NCBI GenBank assembly: GCA_030535975.1
Contig: JAUNQW010000002.1
Location: forward strand, 1-64,000
Direction of reading: 5' to 3'
DNA from: Atopococcus tabaci
GTDB lineage: Bacteria > Bacillota > Bacilli > Lactobacillales > Carnobacteriaceae_A
Length of the DNA: 64,000 bases
The notes under the pieces are model-generated. The model saw only the letters and a list, made by a program, of their open reading frames with translations, did no database searches and had not been told where the DNA came from. Position 1 is the stretch's first letter. The number at the start of each line of letters is the position of its first letter. The translations under genes and the position numbers were made by a program. Positions 45,756 through 55,869 of this stretch are shown one piece after another.

Positions 45756-46619
45756 TTATTCTTCTATTTCTTTTATCAAATGAGTATATCCCTCTTCTTG
45801 TTTAACGATTCCCATCTTCATTAAACGACCTACAGAACGCTTGAACTGTCCCTTGCTGATACCAAAGAAATTTTGAATATCTTCCGGTTTACTTTTATCC
45901 GTATATGGAATTTTTTGGCCTGAAGATCTTTTTAATACTTGATAAATTAAAGCAGCATCCTGCTCAAGAACTTCGTGGGCACGTGGGAAAAGTGAGATGT
46001 TGACGCTGCCCTCAGGATGGACGACTATAATTCGGCCGGTGATCTCTTCACCTAATCTAGGTTCTCTTGGACGTTCATTGGGGTGAATAAAACCTAGAAA
46101 TTTCTGGTCGGTTAAGACGTAAGAACCTGCTACCTTGGTAGAATAAACTACCCCTGTAATGTCATCATTGTGATTTTCTTCTGTCGCTCGTTTGCTTTGA
46201 GCAATAATAAGACTTTCGTCTGCAATTTTACCCCACATGCGATTTTGATTATCTATTGCGAGCTCAATGTATAATTTACAGCCCTTATCCGGCCAGATAT
46301 GAGTTTCTAAAGGAAGATCATCTAAAGAAACTACCATATCTTTATCTTCCAAACCAATGTCAACAAAAACTCCCAAGTCACGGCGAGACCTGACTACTTC
46401 TCCCCAACCGTACTTACCGACTTGGATTTCTGGTGGATTAATCGTCATCTTATATTTATCATTTCTATTAATATACACAAAACCTTTGATCGTATCTCCA
46501 ATTTCAGCATCTACCGCTTCATTAACTTCATAAGTAACACCTGATTTTTGGACATATATTTTTTTGTCGTTTTTTTCTGTAACAATTCCTGTTATAACTT
46601 GTCCTAATTCTTCTAGCAT
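45756..46619 (-). CDS. cvfB: CvfB/YitL-like S1 RNA-binding protein
   Basis: 287 residues from the ATG at 46619. It contains two to three S1-like OB folds (GKYGWGEVVRSRRDLGVFVDIGLEDKDMVVSLDDLP shows the typical signature in parts) and a C-terminal winged helix (about 225-285: IPYTDKSKPEDIQNFFGISKGQFKRSVGRL in parts). CvfB in Staphylococcus binds RNA and affects virulence gene expression. Role here is inferred. It is downstream of pyk with a 16-base gap. Confidence 0.88.
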   Translation of the reverse strand: MLEELGQVITGIVTEKNDKKIYVQKSGVTYEVNEAVDAEIGDTIKGFVYINRNDKYKMTINPPEIQVGKYGWGEVVRSRRDLGVFVDIGLEDKDMVVSLDDLPLETHIWPDKGCKLYIELAIDNQNRMWGKIADESLIIAQSKRATEENHNDDITGVVYSTKVAGSYVLTDQKFLGFIHPNERPREPRLGEEITGRIIVVHPEGSVNISLFPRAHEVLEQDAALIYQVLKRSSGQKIPYTDKSKPEDIQNFFGISKGQFKRSVGRLMKMGIVKQEEGYTHLIKEIEE

Positions 46620-46635
46620 TTTTTTACACTCTCTT

Positions 46636-48384
46636 CTAAATAGTTTTTGCTTTTCCAGCATACACGATTCCTCGACGGGAATCTAAGGTGATCAATTGAT
46701 TATCTTCGAGAACTTTAGTAGCATCAGTGGCTCCTATTATTAAAGGTTTGCCTAACTCCAAAGCCATAATAGCGGTGTGCCCGGTTAATCCGCCTCTTTC
46801 AGCTATAATGCCAGAACATTTCTGCATCGCCGGTAAATATTCACGGTTAGTCGATTTGAGAACGAGAATACAACCTTCCATGGCCTTCTCTTGTGCTTCC
46901 TCAGCACTGCTTACTATTCGGGCTATTCCGGTAATGGTTTGATTACCAATGCCCTGACCTTGAAGTAACTGCTCATTAATAGTCTGAATACGCATTAAGT
47001 TAGTTGTTCCAGATACTCCTATTGGAACTCCTGCTGTTGTAATAAACATATCGCCGGGATCAGCATAACCGTACTCTTGGACCAGTCTTTCTGCCGCTTG
47101 GAACATGTCATCCGTAGATTCCGGCAGATCTGCTACAATCGCCTGGGTTCCCCATAATAAAGATAGATTTCGAGCGCTTTCTTTACTGAAAGTAATCGCC
47201 ACTATTTGAGCTTTCGGTCTATATTTAGAGATCATACGGGCGGTATATCCAGATTCTGTATTGGCTACAATGGTCGTGATATCTAAGTTTTTAGCTGTAT
47301 GTGCGACAGCTTGTCCGATAGCCTCTGTCATATCTTGTCTATTAAAAGAATGATTGGTCGAATACGTGATGGCATCTTCTGTACTCCTGGCTATGCGGTG
47401 CATCGTCTCAACCGCTTCGACCGGGTATTTTCCCGAAGCTGTTTCGCCTGACAACATCACCGCATCCGTACCATCATAAATCGCATTGGCTACATCATTG
47501 GCTTCCGCTCGCGTTGGTCTTGGATTCCATTGCATTGAATCCAACATCTGCGTTGCCGTAATGACCGGCTTACCTGACTGATTACTTTTGAGAATTAATT
47601 CTTTTTGAATAATGGGCACTCTTTCTGGAGGTATTTCTACACCCAGGTCCCCTCGAGCTACCATCAGACCATCAGAAACACTAAGAATCTCCTCGATGTT
47701 ATTGACACCTTCCTGATTTTCAATTTTAGGGATGATAGCTACATGTTCATGATTGGTATGCTTAAGTATTTCACGAATCTCCAGGACCCCTTCTGCATTT
47801 CGAACGAAACTAGGTGCAATAAAATTAATCCCGTTAAATAAACCGAAATGGATATCCTCATAGTCTTTTTCTGTTAAATGAGGAAGTTCAATATTCATTT
47901 GAGGAATATTCACACCTTTTTTATCGTAGATAATTCCCTGACTTAGAGAAATTGTATGAATAAGTCCTTTTTCTTCATCTAAATCCTGAACTTCTAACTC
48001 TATCAATCCATCATCTATTAGAATACGAGTACCCTCTTGGAGTTCATGAATTAAATTGGGATAAGTAACAGAAATAACTCCCTTCCCTCCCACAACTTCT
48101 TCCATGCTGATAGCAATTTTATCACCTGTTTTGACAGTAAATTCACCATCTTGCATCTGATGCGTGCGTATCTCAGGCCCCTTCGTATCGAGCATAATAC
48201 CTACCCATTGGCCTTTAATTTCCTCTGCTTTTCGAATGTTTTGAATTGTCTTTAAGTGAGATTCATGATCACCATGAGAAAAATTTAAACGAGCAACATT
48301 CATCCCGGCATCGATGAGTTGACATAGAGTCTCAATATCGTCACTGACCGGTCCAATGGTACAGACGATTTTAGTTTTACGCAT
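46636..48384 (-). CDS. pyk: Pyruvate kinase with a C-terminal PEP-utilising swivel domain
   Basis: Final ATP-forming step of glycolysis. 582 residues from the ATG at 48384, seven bases after AAAGGAG. Blocks include KTKIVCTIGP, GMNVARLNFSHG, MLDTKGPEIRT, the active-site IPKIENQEGV, GLMVARGDLGVEIP and MLSGETASGKYP. The last 100 residues (from about 480) are the extra PEP-utiliser domain of Bacillus-type enzymes, with ERGGLTGHTAIMALELG. It follows dnaE by 57 bases. The pfkA gene that usually sits between dnaE and pyk is absent. Confidence 0.96.
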   Translation of the reverse strand: MRKTKIVCTIGPVSDDIETLCQLIDAGMNVARLNFSHGDHESHLKTIQNIRKAEEIKGQWVGIMLDTKGPEIRTHQMQDGEFTVKTGDKIAISMEEVVGGKGVISVTYPNLIHELQEGTRILIDDGLIELEVQDLDEEKGLIHTISLSQGIIYDKKGVNIPQMNIELPHLTEKDYEDIHFGLFNGINFIAPSFVRNAEGVLEIREILKHTNHEHVAIIPKIENQEGVNNIEEILSVSDGLMVARGDLGVEIPPERVPIIQKELILKSNQSGKPVITATQMLDSMQWNPRPTRAEANDVANAIYDGTDAVMLSGETASGKYPVEAVETMHRIARSTEDAITYSTNHSFNRQDMTEAIGQAVAHTAKNLDITTIVANTESGYTARMISKYRPKAQIVAITFSKESARNLSLLWGTQAIVADLPESTDDMFQAAERLVQEYGYADPGDMFITTAGVPIGVSGTTNLMRIQTINEQLLQGQGIGNQTITGIARIVSSAEEAQEKAMEGCILVLKSTNREYLPAMQKCSGIIAERGGLTGHTAIMALELGKPLIIGATDATKVLEDNQLITLDSRRGIVYAGKAKTI

Positions 48385-48441
48385 AATGGTGCTCCTTTCT
48401 ATACCCTTTGATTTTAACATTTTCAGGAACGCTTGTCGCTT

Positions 48442-51400
48442 CTATTCGGTAACAGCAACATTTTCTTCCCCTAATAAGTCCTTCAATAAACTTAAGTTTT
48501 GATCGTTTACCTCCATCCACAGATGGCGTTTTAATTTAACTGTTTCTTGCCTGTCTTCAAAATGAATATATACAGGTGTATGACCGGAAAAGCGTTTGAT
48601 GATCTGTTCAATTCTAAAAGGAAGGTCTTCTTGTGAAGCCTTGACTCTTAAAAAGAGGCGGCAGGCAGTCATTTCATGATGTATTTTTTCTGCATCTTGC
48701 ATCTGTGTGACTTGCATACTCCAAGCTCCCTTTCTCTTTTCAATCTTACCAAGAACTTGGTAAGTCTTCCCTATTTCTATTTTTTTTATATATTGCCGGT
48801 AAACTCTAGGAAAGAGTGTCAAATTCGTAAAACCGCTGGGGTCTGATGATGTCACAAAGGCCATCGGTTCTCCATTCTTAGTCTGGATTCCTTTGATGTC
48901 GTGGATAGTGACTAAAAGACTGGCTGTAAGTCCTGGGTAGCCTTCACCTATATAGCGGATGTCGTTATACATACGGATTTCTCGATAAAACCCGCTGGGA
49001 TGGTCTGTAAAAATAAAATCGGTATATTCATATTCCTGCTCCATTTTTTCAAGCACCGTTAAATCTTTACTTTCAATATAATGTGGACTGAAAATTTCAC
49101 CCAGAGTAACGGTAAATTGGCCGCTTTCGATATTTGTTAAAATGGTTTCTATCGATTGAAGCAGAGTTCCTCTACTTTGAGCGAACTCATCAAAGGCTCC
49201 CACATGAATTAGAATTTCTAAAGCTTCTGGTGATAAAAAAACAGGGTCTGTTTTTTTACAAAAGTCTATGAAATCTCGATACAAACCTTTTTCATATCTC
49301 TTAGTAATGATTTCTTCAGCAAAGCCTCGCTTTAACCGCTTGACTTGATTAAAGCCCAGACGGATTCCCTCCGAATCCATATAATAATTACGGTAGGATT
49401 GATTAATGGCAGGACCGAGTATTTTTATGTTTTCTTTTAATAATTCCTTGAGGTAAAGCTCTTCTTTCTGGCTCGAAGCCGATCGTAAAATAGCCACATA
49501 AAAAGCAAGTGGAAAATGAGCCTTCAAATAAGCCAATTGATAAGCAATCTTGGAGTAAGCAACTGCATGGGAGCGATTGAAACCATAGTCTGCAAAACGC
49601 TCAATTAAAAGATAAATATGTTGAACTTCTTCTTGATTATAACCATTGGCCATGGCTCCCGTCGTAAAGCGTTCCCGCTGCTCATCTATAATTTTCCTGT
49701 CCTTTTTACTGATCGCCCGCCTGAATAAATCTGCCTCTCCTAAAGAATAGCCCGCAAACTGCTGGACAATACGCATGATCTGTTCTTGATAGATTATTAT
49801 TCCATAGGTCTGGTCTAGGATATTTCTTAAATCAGGATGTAAGTACTCAACTTTTTCATCACCTTTTTTTCTTTGAATGTAAGAGTTTATTTCATTCATC
49901 GGTCCCGGGCGGTAGAGAGCGATAACCGCCACAATATCTTCAAATTCACTTGGCTGTAAGCGACTGAGTACCCTCTTCATTCCTTCCGATTCAAACTGAA
50001 AAATACCGTTGGTGTCTGCTTTTCGGAAAACTTCAAAGGTTTCTTTATCATCAAAAGGAATTTGACTGATCTTAAAGTCAGGATGATTTCTTTGAGCAAA
50101 ATAGATAGCATCATTTAAAATCGTTAGATTTTTCAAGCCTAAAATGTCAAATTTTAATAAGCCTACTGCTTCTAAATCGTGCATCGTATATTGAGTTTGC
50201 AGCATGTGGTTCGTACCTTCTTGAAGGGGTACAACTTCTGCTAATTCCTGGTCGCTGATTACGATACCAGAAGCATGTGTAGATATATTTCTAGGCAGGC
50301 CTTCTATTTTTCCGGCTATTAAATAAATGAATTGATTAAATGAATTCATACTGATTTTTTGAACAAATTCTTTAGACTCTTCCTGGGCCTCGGCCAGAGT
50401 AATCCCAGGCTTGGAGGGGATGCTTTGTGACCAGGAAGACAATTCTTCTTGGGAAAGTCCAAAGACCCGACCAGTATCACGTACAGCTTGTTTAGCCCCC
50501 AAGCTTCCAAAAGTTACTATTTGAGCGACATGACCTAATCCATAACGTTTTTGAATGTAGTCAAGAATGACCTGCCGCTTGTTGTCTGGAAAATCCAAAT
50601 CGATATCCGGTGGTGAATAGCGTTCACTGTTGAGGAAGCGTTCGAAAATCAAATCATAGGCGATAGGATCCACTTCAATGATTTCTAGTGCATAAGCTAC
50701 GAGAGATCCCGCAGCAGATCCACGTCCTGGCCCTGTTTGAATTTTTTTGTTTCTAGCAAAAAGCATAATATCCCAGACAATAAGAAAATAGTCTGAAAAA
50801 CCCATTTCTTCAATGACATTGAGTTCTTTTTCAAGGCGGTCCATATACTTATCGCTGGTTAAATTCCTCTTCTTCAAGCCTTCATAACTTTTCTCCACAA
50901 GCAGCTCATGACTGCTTTGGTTGTTACCGACTTTAAATTTAGGTAAGCGTTTTTCGTGAAGAGGCAGATTTAACTCACACGAAGCTGCTAATTTTTCAGT
51001 TTCCTCAACGGCTTCTAAGAGACCCGCTTGAAGATATTCTTCTTTAATCTTTTCCATTTCTTCTAAAGCAAATTCATGCGGAATTCTTTCGAACTTCTTT
51101 TGATTTGTATAGTCCAGCTGACTTTTCTCTCCAATGGCCTTCAGGACAAGTCGAGCCTCAAGATCCTCCATTTTCTCATAAGAAAAATGATCGAAAGCAA
51201 GGAGTGAATGACTTGCTTCTTTAATTTCTGGATGGAGCGAGAGCAATTGTACATCAATACCTAGATAAACAGACTGCTGAACGGCTTGAAAAATGTCTAA
51301 AATCGGGCTGAAGTCTTGGCAGGGATGCGAGTCTACTTGAGTGCTCTGCAGAGCAAAAACCAGTATTAAATGGCTGCTCTCTTCTAATACTGCCTGGAGC

Positions 51401-51726
51401 AGCAAATCTTCTTCAGTCAATTTGTTTTTATTGATCAAGGCCAGCAGCTGTCGATAGCCTTGATAATTTTCAGCATAACAAAAGCAGTCAATCGTCATGC
51501 TTCCATCAGTAGTCAGCTGACAAGTCAATGATGCACCGATGATGGGATTAATTTTAGACTGCTTGATTACTTGATAAAAATCTATACAGGCATACATTAC
51601 CTCATGATCACTCAAAGCGACCGCTGGCAATTCATTTTCTACTGCATATCTTTTAATGTCTTCTACTGTCAAAGTACTTTGGAGCAGACTATAAGAGCTG
51701 CTGATATTTAATGGGATATATTTCAT
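48442..51726 (-). CDS. dnaE: DNA polymerase III alpha subunit, DnaE type
   Basis: 1094 residues from the ATG at 51726, ten bases after GGGAGG; an upstream in-frame ATG has a non-homologous leader. An N-terminal PHP domain (LALSDHEVMYACIDFY) is followed by the polymerase core with GPGRGSAAGSLVAYAL and the catalytic PDIDLDFPD. A helix-hairpin-helix and a C-terminal OB domain (FTNLTLFPRVY) end it. In Firmicutes DnaE extends RNA primers beside PolC. A minus-strand TATAAT at 51776-51781 may be its -10. Confidence 0.96.
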   Translation of the reverse strand: MKYIPLNISSSYSLLQSTLTVEDIKRYAVENELPAVALSDHEVMYACIDFYQVIKQSKINPIIGASLTCQLTTDGSMTIDCFCYAENYQGYRQLLALINKNKLTEEDLLLQAVLEESSHLILVFALQSTQVDSHPCQDFSPILDIFQAVQQSVYLGIDVQLLSLHPEIKEASHSLLAFDHFSYEKMEDLEARLVLKAIGEKSQLDYTNQKKFERIPHEFALEEMEKIKEEYLQAGLLEAVEETEKLAASCELNLPLHEKRLPKFKVGNNQSSHELLVEKSYEGLKKRNLTSDKYMDRLEKELNVIEEMGFSDYFLIVWDIMLFARNKKIQTGPGRGSAAGSLVAYALEIIEVDPIAYDLIFERFLNSERYSPPDIDLDFPDNKRQVILDYIQKRYGLGHVAQIVTFGSLGAKQAVRDTGRVFGLSQEELSSWSQSIPSKPGITLAEAQEESKEFVQKISMNSFNQFIYLIAGKIEGLPRNISTHASGIVISDQELAEVVPLQEGTNHMLQTQYTMHDLEAVGLLKFDILGLKNLTILNDAIYFAQRNHPDFKISQIPFDDKETFEVFRKADTNGIFQFESEGMKRVLSRLQPSEFEDIVAVIALYRPGPMNEINSYIQRKKGDEKVEYLHPDLRNILDQTYGIIIYQEQIMRIVQQFAGYSLGEADLFRRAISKKDRKIIDEQRERFTTGAMANGYNQEEVQHIYLLIERFADYGFNRSHAVAYSKIAYQLAYLKAHFPLAFYVAILRSASSQKEELYLKELLKENIKILGPAINQSYRNYYMDSEGIRLGFNQVKRLKRGFAEEIITKRYEKGLYRDFIDFCKKTDPVFLSPEALEILIHVGAFDEFAQSRGTLLQSIETILTNIESGQFTVTLGEIFSPHYIESKDLTVLEKMEQEYEYTDFIFTDHPSGFYREIRMYNDIRYIGEGYPGLTASLLVTIHDIKGIQTKNGEPMAFVTSSDPSGFTNLTLFPRVYRQYIKKIEIGKTYQVLGKIEKRKGAWSMQVTQMQDAEKIHHEMTACRLFLRVKASQEDLPFRIEQIIKRFSGHTPVYIHFEDRQETVKLKRHLWMEVNDQNLSLLKDLLGEENVAVTE

Positions 51727-51856
51727 ATAGCCATTCCCTCCCTGAATTTTACCTAATATAAGAGCTGTTCCTCTCATTATATTCTATTTAGGTCGATTTA
51801 TACAGATTTATAAATACAGACAGGCCGTAATCCCTTAGAAGGGCTATTTTCCGCAC

Positions 51857-51912
51857 AAAAAAAGCCCGGGCAACAGCTAGCATTCACTAGACATTGATTC
51901 CGGACTTTTTTG
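51857..51912 (-). terminator. Terminator of rplS
   Basis: Outer stem AAAAAAGCCCGG / CCGGACTTTTTT with one mismatch and a loop that itself contains a CTAG / CTAG pair. The minus strand ends in seven T. An alternative GGGCT / AGCCC pairing reaches 51840. Confidence 0.75.
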
Positions 51913-51933
51913 AATAATGTGATTAAATTATTT

Positions 51934-52293
51934 TTATTTAGTACGATTGTCTTTTTCACGAATACGAGCCGCACGTCCTTGACGGTCACGTAAGTAGTAT
52001 AAGCGTGATTTTCTTACACGTCCTCGACGTGTCACTTCAATCTCTTCAACACGTGGTGAATGTAATGGGAAAGTACGTTCTACTCCAACACCGTTAGAAA
52101 TTTTACGGACAGTATAAGACTCACCGATTCCAGAACCTTGGCGCTTGATAACCACACCTTCAAAAATCTGGATACGTTCGCGGTCACCCTCAACAATTTT
52201 AGCATGTACACGGACATTATCCCCAGCTTGGAAATCTGGAAGATCATCACGAAGTTGTTCATTAGTAACTGAATCAATTAATGGATTAATCAT
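51934..52293 (-). CDS. rplS: Ribosomal protein L19
   Basis: 119-residue large-subunit protein at the 30S-50S interface. [44 protein letters not shown] and [23 protein letters not shown] are typical, listed in parts. It closes the rimM-trmD-rplS group but has its own possible promoter and a leader of about 85 bases. Confidence 0.97.
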   Translation of the reverse strand: MINPLIDSVTNEQLRDDLPDFQAGDNVRVHAKIVEGDRERIQIFEGVVIKRQGSGIGESYTVRKISNGVGVERTFPLHSPRVEEIEVTRRGRVRKSRLYYLRDRQGRAARIREKDNRTK

Positions 52294-52406
52294 TTTTTAT
52301 TTCTCCTCCCGACATCTACTCTTAAAGCTCTACTTTAGCGGAATAGTGTTTATATGAGTTTTAAAACTCACCTTATTAAACTAACAAATTTTTCTCTTTT
52401 TGTAAA
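52294..52406 (-). promoter_or_regulatory. Possible promoter and structured leader of rplS
   Basis: On the minus strand TTTACA (52401-52406) and, 17 bases on, TAGTTT (52378-52383) form a weak promoter. The leader contains a palindrome GAGTTTTAAAACTC (52356-52369 region) and a second stem-like region before GGGAGGAG. L19 autoregulatory leaders are known in Firmicutes; I cannot confirm that class by eye. Confidence 0.35.
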
Positions 52407-52411
52407 GCTAT

Positions 52412-53143
52412 TTATTGATTTTCTTTAAATTCTTTCAACCACTTCTTCTGTTGACTGCTAAGTTCTAACCCTTCTAATAAATCCGGGCGATGGCAGTAAG
52501 TCCGCCGCAGAGACTCCTTGTCCCGCCATTCTTCGATCAAAGCATGATTGCCGCTCCTTAAAACGTCCGGCACTTCCATCCCATTGAATTCAGCAGGACG
52601 TGTGTAATGGGGATGTTCCAGTAAATCATCAGAGAAAGAGTCAAATTGTGCCGATCCTTCATTACCCAGCACTTCAGGCAGCAGGCGAACAATAGCATCA
52701 CTCATCACCATCGAAGGGAGTTCTCCCCCTGTTAAGACATAGTCCCCAATGGATATGTGGTCGGTCGCCAGGTGACGGACTCTCTCATCAAAACCTTCGT
52801 AATGACCACAGATAAAGACTAGATGGTCTTCCTCTGCTAATTCTTGGGCAAGCTTTTGGTTAAATACTTTACCAATCGGATCAACAATGATGATCCGCGG
52901 AGTGACTCCCGGCAGCGGGTCTAGATTTTCAATCGCTTGGTAAATAGGTTCCGGCTTCAAAAGCATTCCCGCTCCACCACCATAAGGCGTATCATCAACG
53001 ATACGATGCCTGCCGATACCATACTTTCGAAAATCGATACAAGAAAAGTCGACATGTTTATTTTCTACTGCCCGCTTGATAATCGATGTACTTAAAAAGC
53101 CATCAAACATCTCTGGAAATAAAGTAATAAAATCAATTTTCAT
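52412..53143 (-). CDS. trmD: tRNA (guanine-N1)-methyltransferase
   Basis: Methylates G37 of tRNAs, preventing frameshifts. 243 residues with the deep trefoil knot signatures [13 protein letters not shown] and [34 protein letters not shown] opens the protein, and LEHPHYTRP is the substrate-side block. Its start overlaps rimM by 11 bases, so the two are coupled. Confidence 0.97.
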   Translation of the reverse strand: MKIDFITLFPEMFDGFLSTSIIKRAVENKHVDFSCIDFRKYGIGRHRIVDDTPYGGGAGMLLKPEPIYQAIENLDPLPGVTPRIIIVDPIGKVFNQKLAQELAEEDHLVFICGHYEGFDERVRHLATDHISIGDYVLTGGELPSMVMSDAIVRLLPEVLGNEGSAQFDSFSDDLLEHPHYTRPAEFNGMEVPDVLRSGNHALIEEWRDKESLRRTYCHRPDLLEGLELSSQQKKWLKEFKENQ

Positions 53144-53657
53144 CTGTTTCTAACCCCTCAGGAATAGAGACAATAACTTGGCTCGCTTCCAAGTCCACAT
53201 TTTTAATAACATTTTTAATGATGGGAAGCAGTAAATCTTTCTTATTTTTTCTTTTTACTACCCAAATATCATTAGAAGCCATCGTTTGGACCTCTTTAAT
53301 CTGTCCAATACTGTTATGATTTTCATCTACTACATCCAAATCAATAATTTCATGAATATAAAAGTTCTTTTCTTCCAAACTGGACTGCTGATCTTCAGCT
53401 ATGAATAAGTCATGACCGACCCAGTCCAATACTTCATTAATATTGGTATAAGATTCAAAAGTAAGTAAATCAAATTTTTTATGGATTCTGTGGCTCGTAA
53501 CAATTAAGGGCAGATAGCAGTCCTCTTCCTCTTCTAAATACAGGGTATTACCCACTGCAAACCGCTGGTCAGGGAAATCTGTCATATTACTGATGCGGAC
53601 TTCTCCCTTTATGCCATGCGTATTGACAATTTCACCAACTTTTACATAGTCTGTCAT
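53133..53657 (-). CDS. rimM: RimM, 16S rRNA processing factor
   Basis: Assembly factor for the head of the 30S subunit. 174 residues: N-terminal RimM domain ([31 protein letters not shown]) and C-terminal PRC-barrel domain ([38 protein letters not shown]). It begins just downstream of a terminator that follows khpA and is coupled to trmD. Confidence 0.95.
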   Translation of the reverse strand: MTDYVKVGEIVNTHGIKGEVRISNMTDFPDQRFAVGNTLYLEEEEDCYLPLIVTSHRIHKKFDLLTFESYTNINEVLDWVGHDLFIAEDQQSSLEEKNFYIHEIIDLDVVDENHNSIGQIKEVQTMASNDIWVVKRKNKKDLLLPIIKNVIKNVDLEASQVIVSIPEGLETDEN

Positions 53658-53693
53658 CTCTACCTCTTTTCTTTCATGGAAATGAATAAAATA

Positions 53694-53717
53694 AGAGGCC
53701 GCATAAAAGCAGCCTCT
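53694..53717 (-). terminator. Terminator or attenuator between khpA and rimM
   Basis: AGAGGC (53694-53699) pairs with GCCTCT (53712-53717), with an inner GC pair. The minus strand continues TATTTTATTC. It would end or reduce the rpsP-khpA transcript before rimM. Confidence 0.6.
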
Positions 53718-53725
53718 CCCTAATC

Positions 53726-53965
53726 TTAATCATCAATAGTTAAACGAACACGCTTAGGAGCATCGATTTGGATGCTGTATAAAATAGTGCGCATGGCTTT
53801 AGCAATACGTCCTTTTTTTCCAATAACACGTCCCACATCTTCAGGATGTACTGATAAATGGTAATCGTAGAACTCATCAGTTTCTTCCATTTGGATAGAG
53901 ATATCCTCTGGACGACTAACAAGCGGTGATACCAAGGTATGAATAAAAGTTTCCATTTTTTCCAT
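53726..53965 (-). CDS. khpA: KhpA, KH-domain RNA-binding protein
   Basis: 79 residues forming one KH domain with the GKKGRIAKAMRTIL loop (GxxG as GKKG). It partners with KhpB in Gram-positive bacteria and affects cell size and division through RNA binding; that role is inferred. It sits between rpsP and rimM, the usual site (YlqC). Confidence 0.94.
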   Translation of the reverse strand: MEKMETFIHTLVSPLVSRPEDISIQMEETDEFYDYHLSVHPEDVGRVIGKKGRIAKAMRTILYSIQIDAPKRVRLTIDD

Positions 53966-54002
53966 AGTATTTATACGTCCTTTTTACTAGTTGATTATTA
54001 AG

Positions 54003-54278
54003 TTATTTAGTGTTTTTTTCATTATGGAATCTTTCCATAAGTCCGGCTTGTGATAGTAAAGCACGAACTGTATCAGATGGTTTAGCACCATTGTGTAACC
54101 ATTCCATAATTTCTTCTTCTTTTAAGTTTACTTCTGCCGGTTCAGTCGTTGGATTGTATGTTCCCACATTTTGGATAACTTTCTCAGATTTAACAGCTGA
54201 GCGAGAGTCTTGAACAACTACACGGTAGAAAGGTCTCTTTTTCGATCCTTTACGTTGTAAACGAATTTTAACTGCCAT
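54003..54278 (-). CDS. rpsP: Ribosomal protein S16
   Basis: 91-residue 30S protein: [30 protein letters not shown] and [18 protein letters not shown] are characteristic, listed in parts. It has its own promoter upstream at 54310-54338 and is followed by khpA. Confidence 0.97.
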   Translation of the reverse strand: MAVKIRLQRKGSKKRPFYRVVVQDSRSAVKSEKVIQNVGTYNPTTEPAEVNLKEEEIMEWLHNGAKPSDTVRALLSQAGLMERFHNEKNTK

Positions 54279-54309
54279 ATTTTCACCTCCACATTTATTC
54301 GACTTTTAG

Positions 54310-54338
54310 AGTATAGCAAAAGTTTTTCCTCTTGTAAA
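54310..54338 (-). promoter_or_regulatory. Promoter of rpsP-khpA
   Basis: On the minus strand -35 TTTACA (54333-54338), 17-base spacer, -10 TATACT (54310-54315). The spacing and hexamers are close to the vegetative consensus, and it lies about 30 bases upstream of the rpsP ATG. Confidence 0.75.
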
Positions 54339-54355
54339 GTTTTTTTCTTTACAAA

Positions 54356-55858
54356 TTATTTTTTTCTTCTTATTATTTTTTTCTTCTTTTTTCTTTTTCT
54401 TTTGTTGCCCTGATTCTTTGTCGGGACTTGGTCTCCGCCAAACAAGTCTCCCAGCCCGCCTAAATCTCCCAGGCCCGGCATTTTCTTGCCTTTACCTTTA
54501 CCGCCAGGCATATTAGACATTTTCTCCATCATACTATCCATCTTCCCACTGCCCTTACCGCCCGTCATGGAACCCATCATTTTTTTGGACTCATTAAATT
54601 GTTTAATCATTCCATTGACTTCATTCAAGCTGCGGCCTGAACCAGCAGCAATTCTTCTGCGTCGACTTTGAGAAATAATATTAGGGTTGGTCCGTTCTTC
54701 CTCGGTCATAGAATAAATAATAGCTTTTGTCCAATCCATCTGCCCATCATCTAAATCAAGGTCATCAAGTCCTGGAATACTGTTAAGACCTGGAATCATT
54801 TTGATAATGTCCTGCATAGGTCCTAATTTTTGAACCTGTTTCATCTGATCAAGGAAATCATTAAAATCGTAAGTCTGCTCCCGCATCTTCTCAGCCAGAG
54901 CCAGAGCTTCTTCTTCAGAAACTTCTTCTTCTGCCCGTTCGATCAGGGTTAAAATATCACCCATACCTAAGATCCGGTTCGCCATACGATCCGGGTGGAA
55001 AGGCTCTAAATCAGACAACTTCTCGCCTGTCCCTACAAACTTAATCGGCTTATGGGTAGCAGAAGAAATCGAAAGTGCCGCCCCTCCACGAGTATCTCCA
55101 TCTAATTTAGTTAAGATAACACTGGTGATATCCAGAAGTTCATCAAAAGATGAAGCAACATTCACTGCATCCTGACCCGTCATCGAATCAACAACTAAGA
55201 AAATTTCATCTGGTCGGACACTGGTTTTAATAGCTGCTAATTCATCCATCAGCTCTTCATCCACATGCAGACGGCCGGCTGTATCAATGATTACCAAGTC
55301 ATGATTGTTTTCTTTAGCTGTTTCGAGTCCTTTTTCAGCAATTTCAACCGGGCTCACCTGATCGCCCATTTCAAAAACAGGAATATCTAATTGCGAACCG
55401 ACTGTTTTGAGCTGGTCGATAGCTGCCGGCCGATAAATATCTCCAGCTACCAGTAAAGGCTTTTTCTTTTTGTGTTTGCGTAAATAGTTGGCTAGTTTTC
55501 CAGCAGTTGTTGTTTTACCTGATCCCTGCAGACCAGTCATCATAAAAATGGTAGGTTCATTCGTTTCAGAAAAGTTTAATTCCTGTAACTCGCCTCCCAT
55601 TAATTCAGTCAACTCATCATTTACGATCTTAACCACTTGCTGTCCGCCGGTCAAAGAGCCGATAACCTCTTCACCTTTAGCTTTATCTCGAACATTTTTT
55701 ACAAATTCTTTTACAATCTTAAAATTCACGTCCGCTTCAAGTAAAGCGAGGCGGACCTCCCGCATAACCTCATCAATATCTGCTTCTGTAATCTTACCTT
55801 TTTTTCGCAAGACGGAAAAGGCGTCCTGCAAGCGACCTGTCAAACCTTCAAAAGCCAT
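54356..55858 (-). CDS. ffh: Ffh, protein subunit of the signal recognition particle
   Basis: GTPase that binds nascent signal peptides with 4.5S RNA. 500 residues. The NG domain has MTGLQGSGKTTTAGKLANYL, DTAGRLHVDEELM and TKLDGDTRGGAALS. The Met-rich M domain starts near 330, with SRRRRIAAGSGRSLNEVN for RNA binding and the finger-loop region MMGSMTGGKGSGKMDSMMEKM in parts. A Lys/Arg-rich tail ends it, longer than usual. It follows ylxM; its receptor gene ftsY is in the same run. Confidence 0.97.
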   Translation of the reverse strand: MAFEGLTGRLQDAFSVLRKKGKITEADIDEVMREVRLALLEADVNFKIVKEFVKNVRDKAKGEEVIGSLTGGQQVVKIVNDELTELMGGELQELNFSETNEPTIFMMTGLQGSGKTTTAGKLANYLRKHKKKKPLLVAGDIYRPAAIDQLKTVGSQLDIPVFEMGDQVSPVEIAEKGLETAKENNHDLVIIDTAGRLHVDEELMDELAAIKTSVRPDEIFLVVDSMTGQDAVNVASSFDELLDITSVILTKLDGDTRGGAALSISSATHKPIKFVGTGEKLSDLEPFHPDRMANRILGMGDILTLIERAEEEVSEEEALALAEKMREQTYDFNDFLDQMKQVQKLGPMQDIIKMIPGLNSIPGLDDLDLDDGQMDWTKAIIYSMTEEERTNPNIISQSRRRRIAAGSGRSLNEVNGMIKQFNESKKMMGSMTGGKGSGKMDSMMEKMSNMPGGKGKGKKMPGLGDLGGLGDLFGGDQVPTKNQGNKRKRKKKKKIIRRKK

Positions 55859-55869
55859 GATTAATCCCT

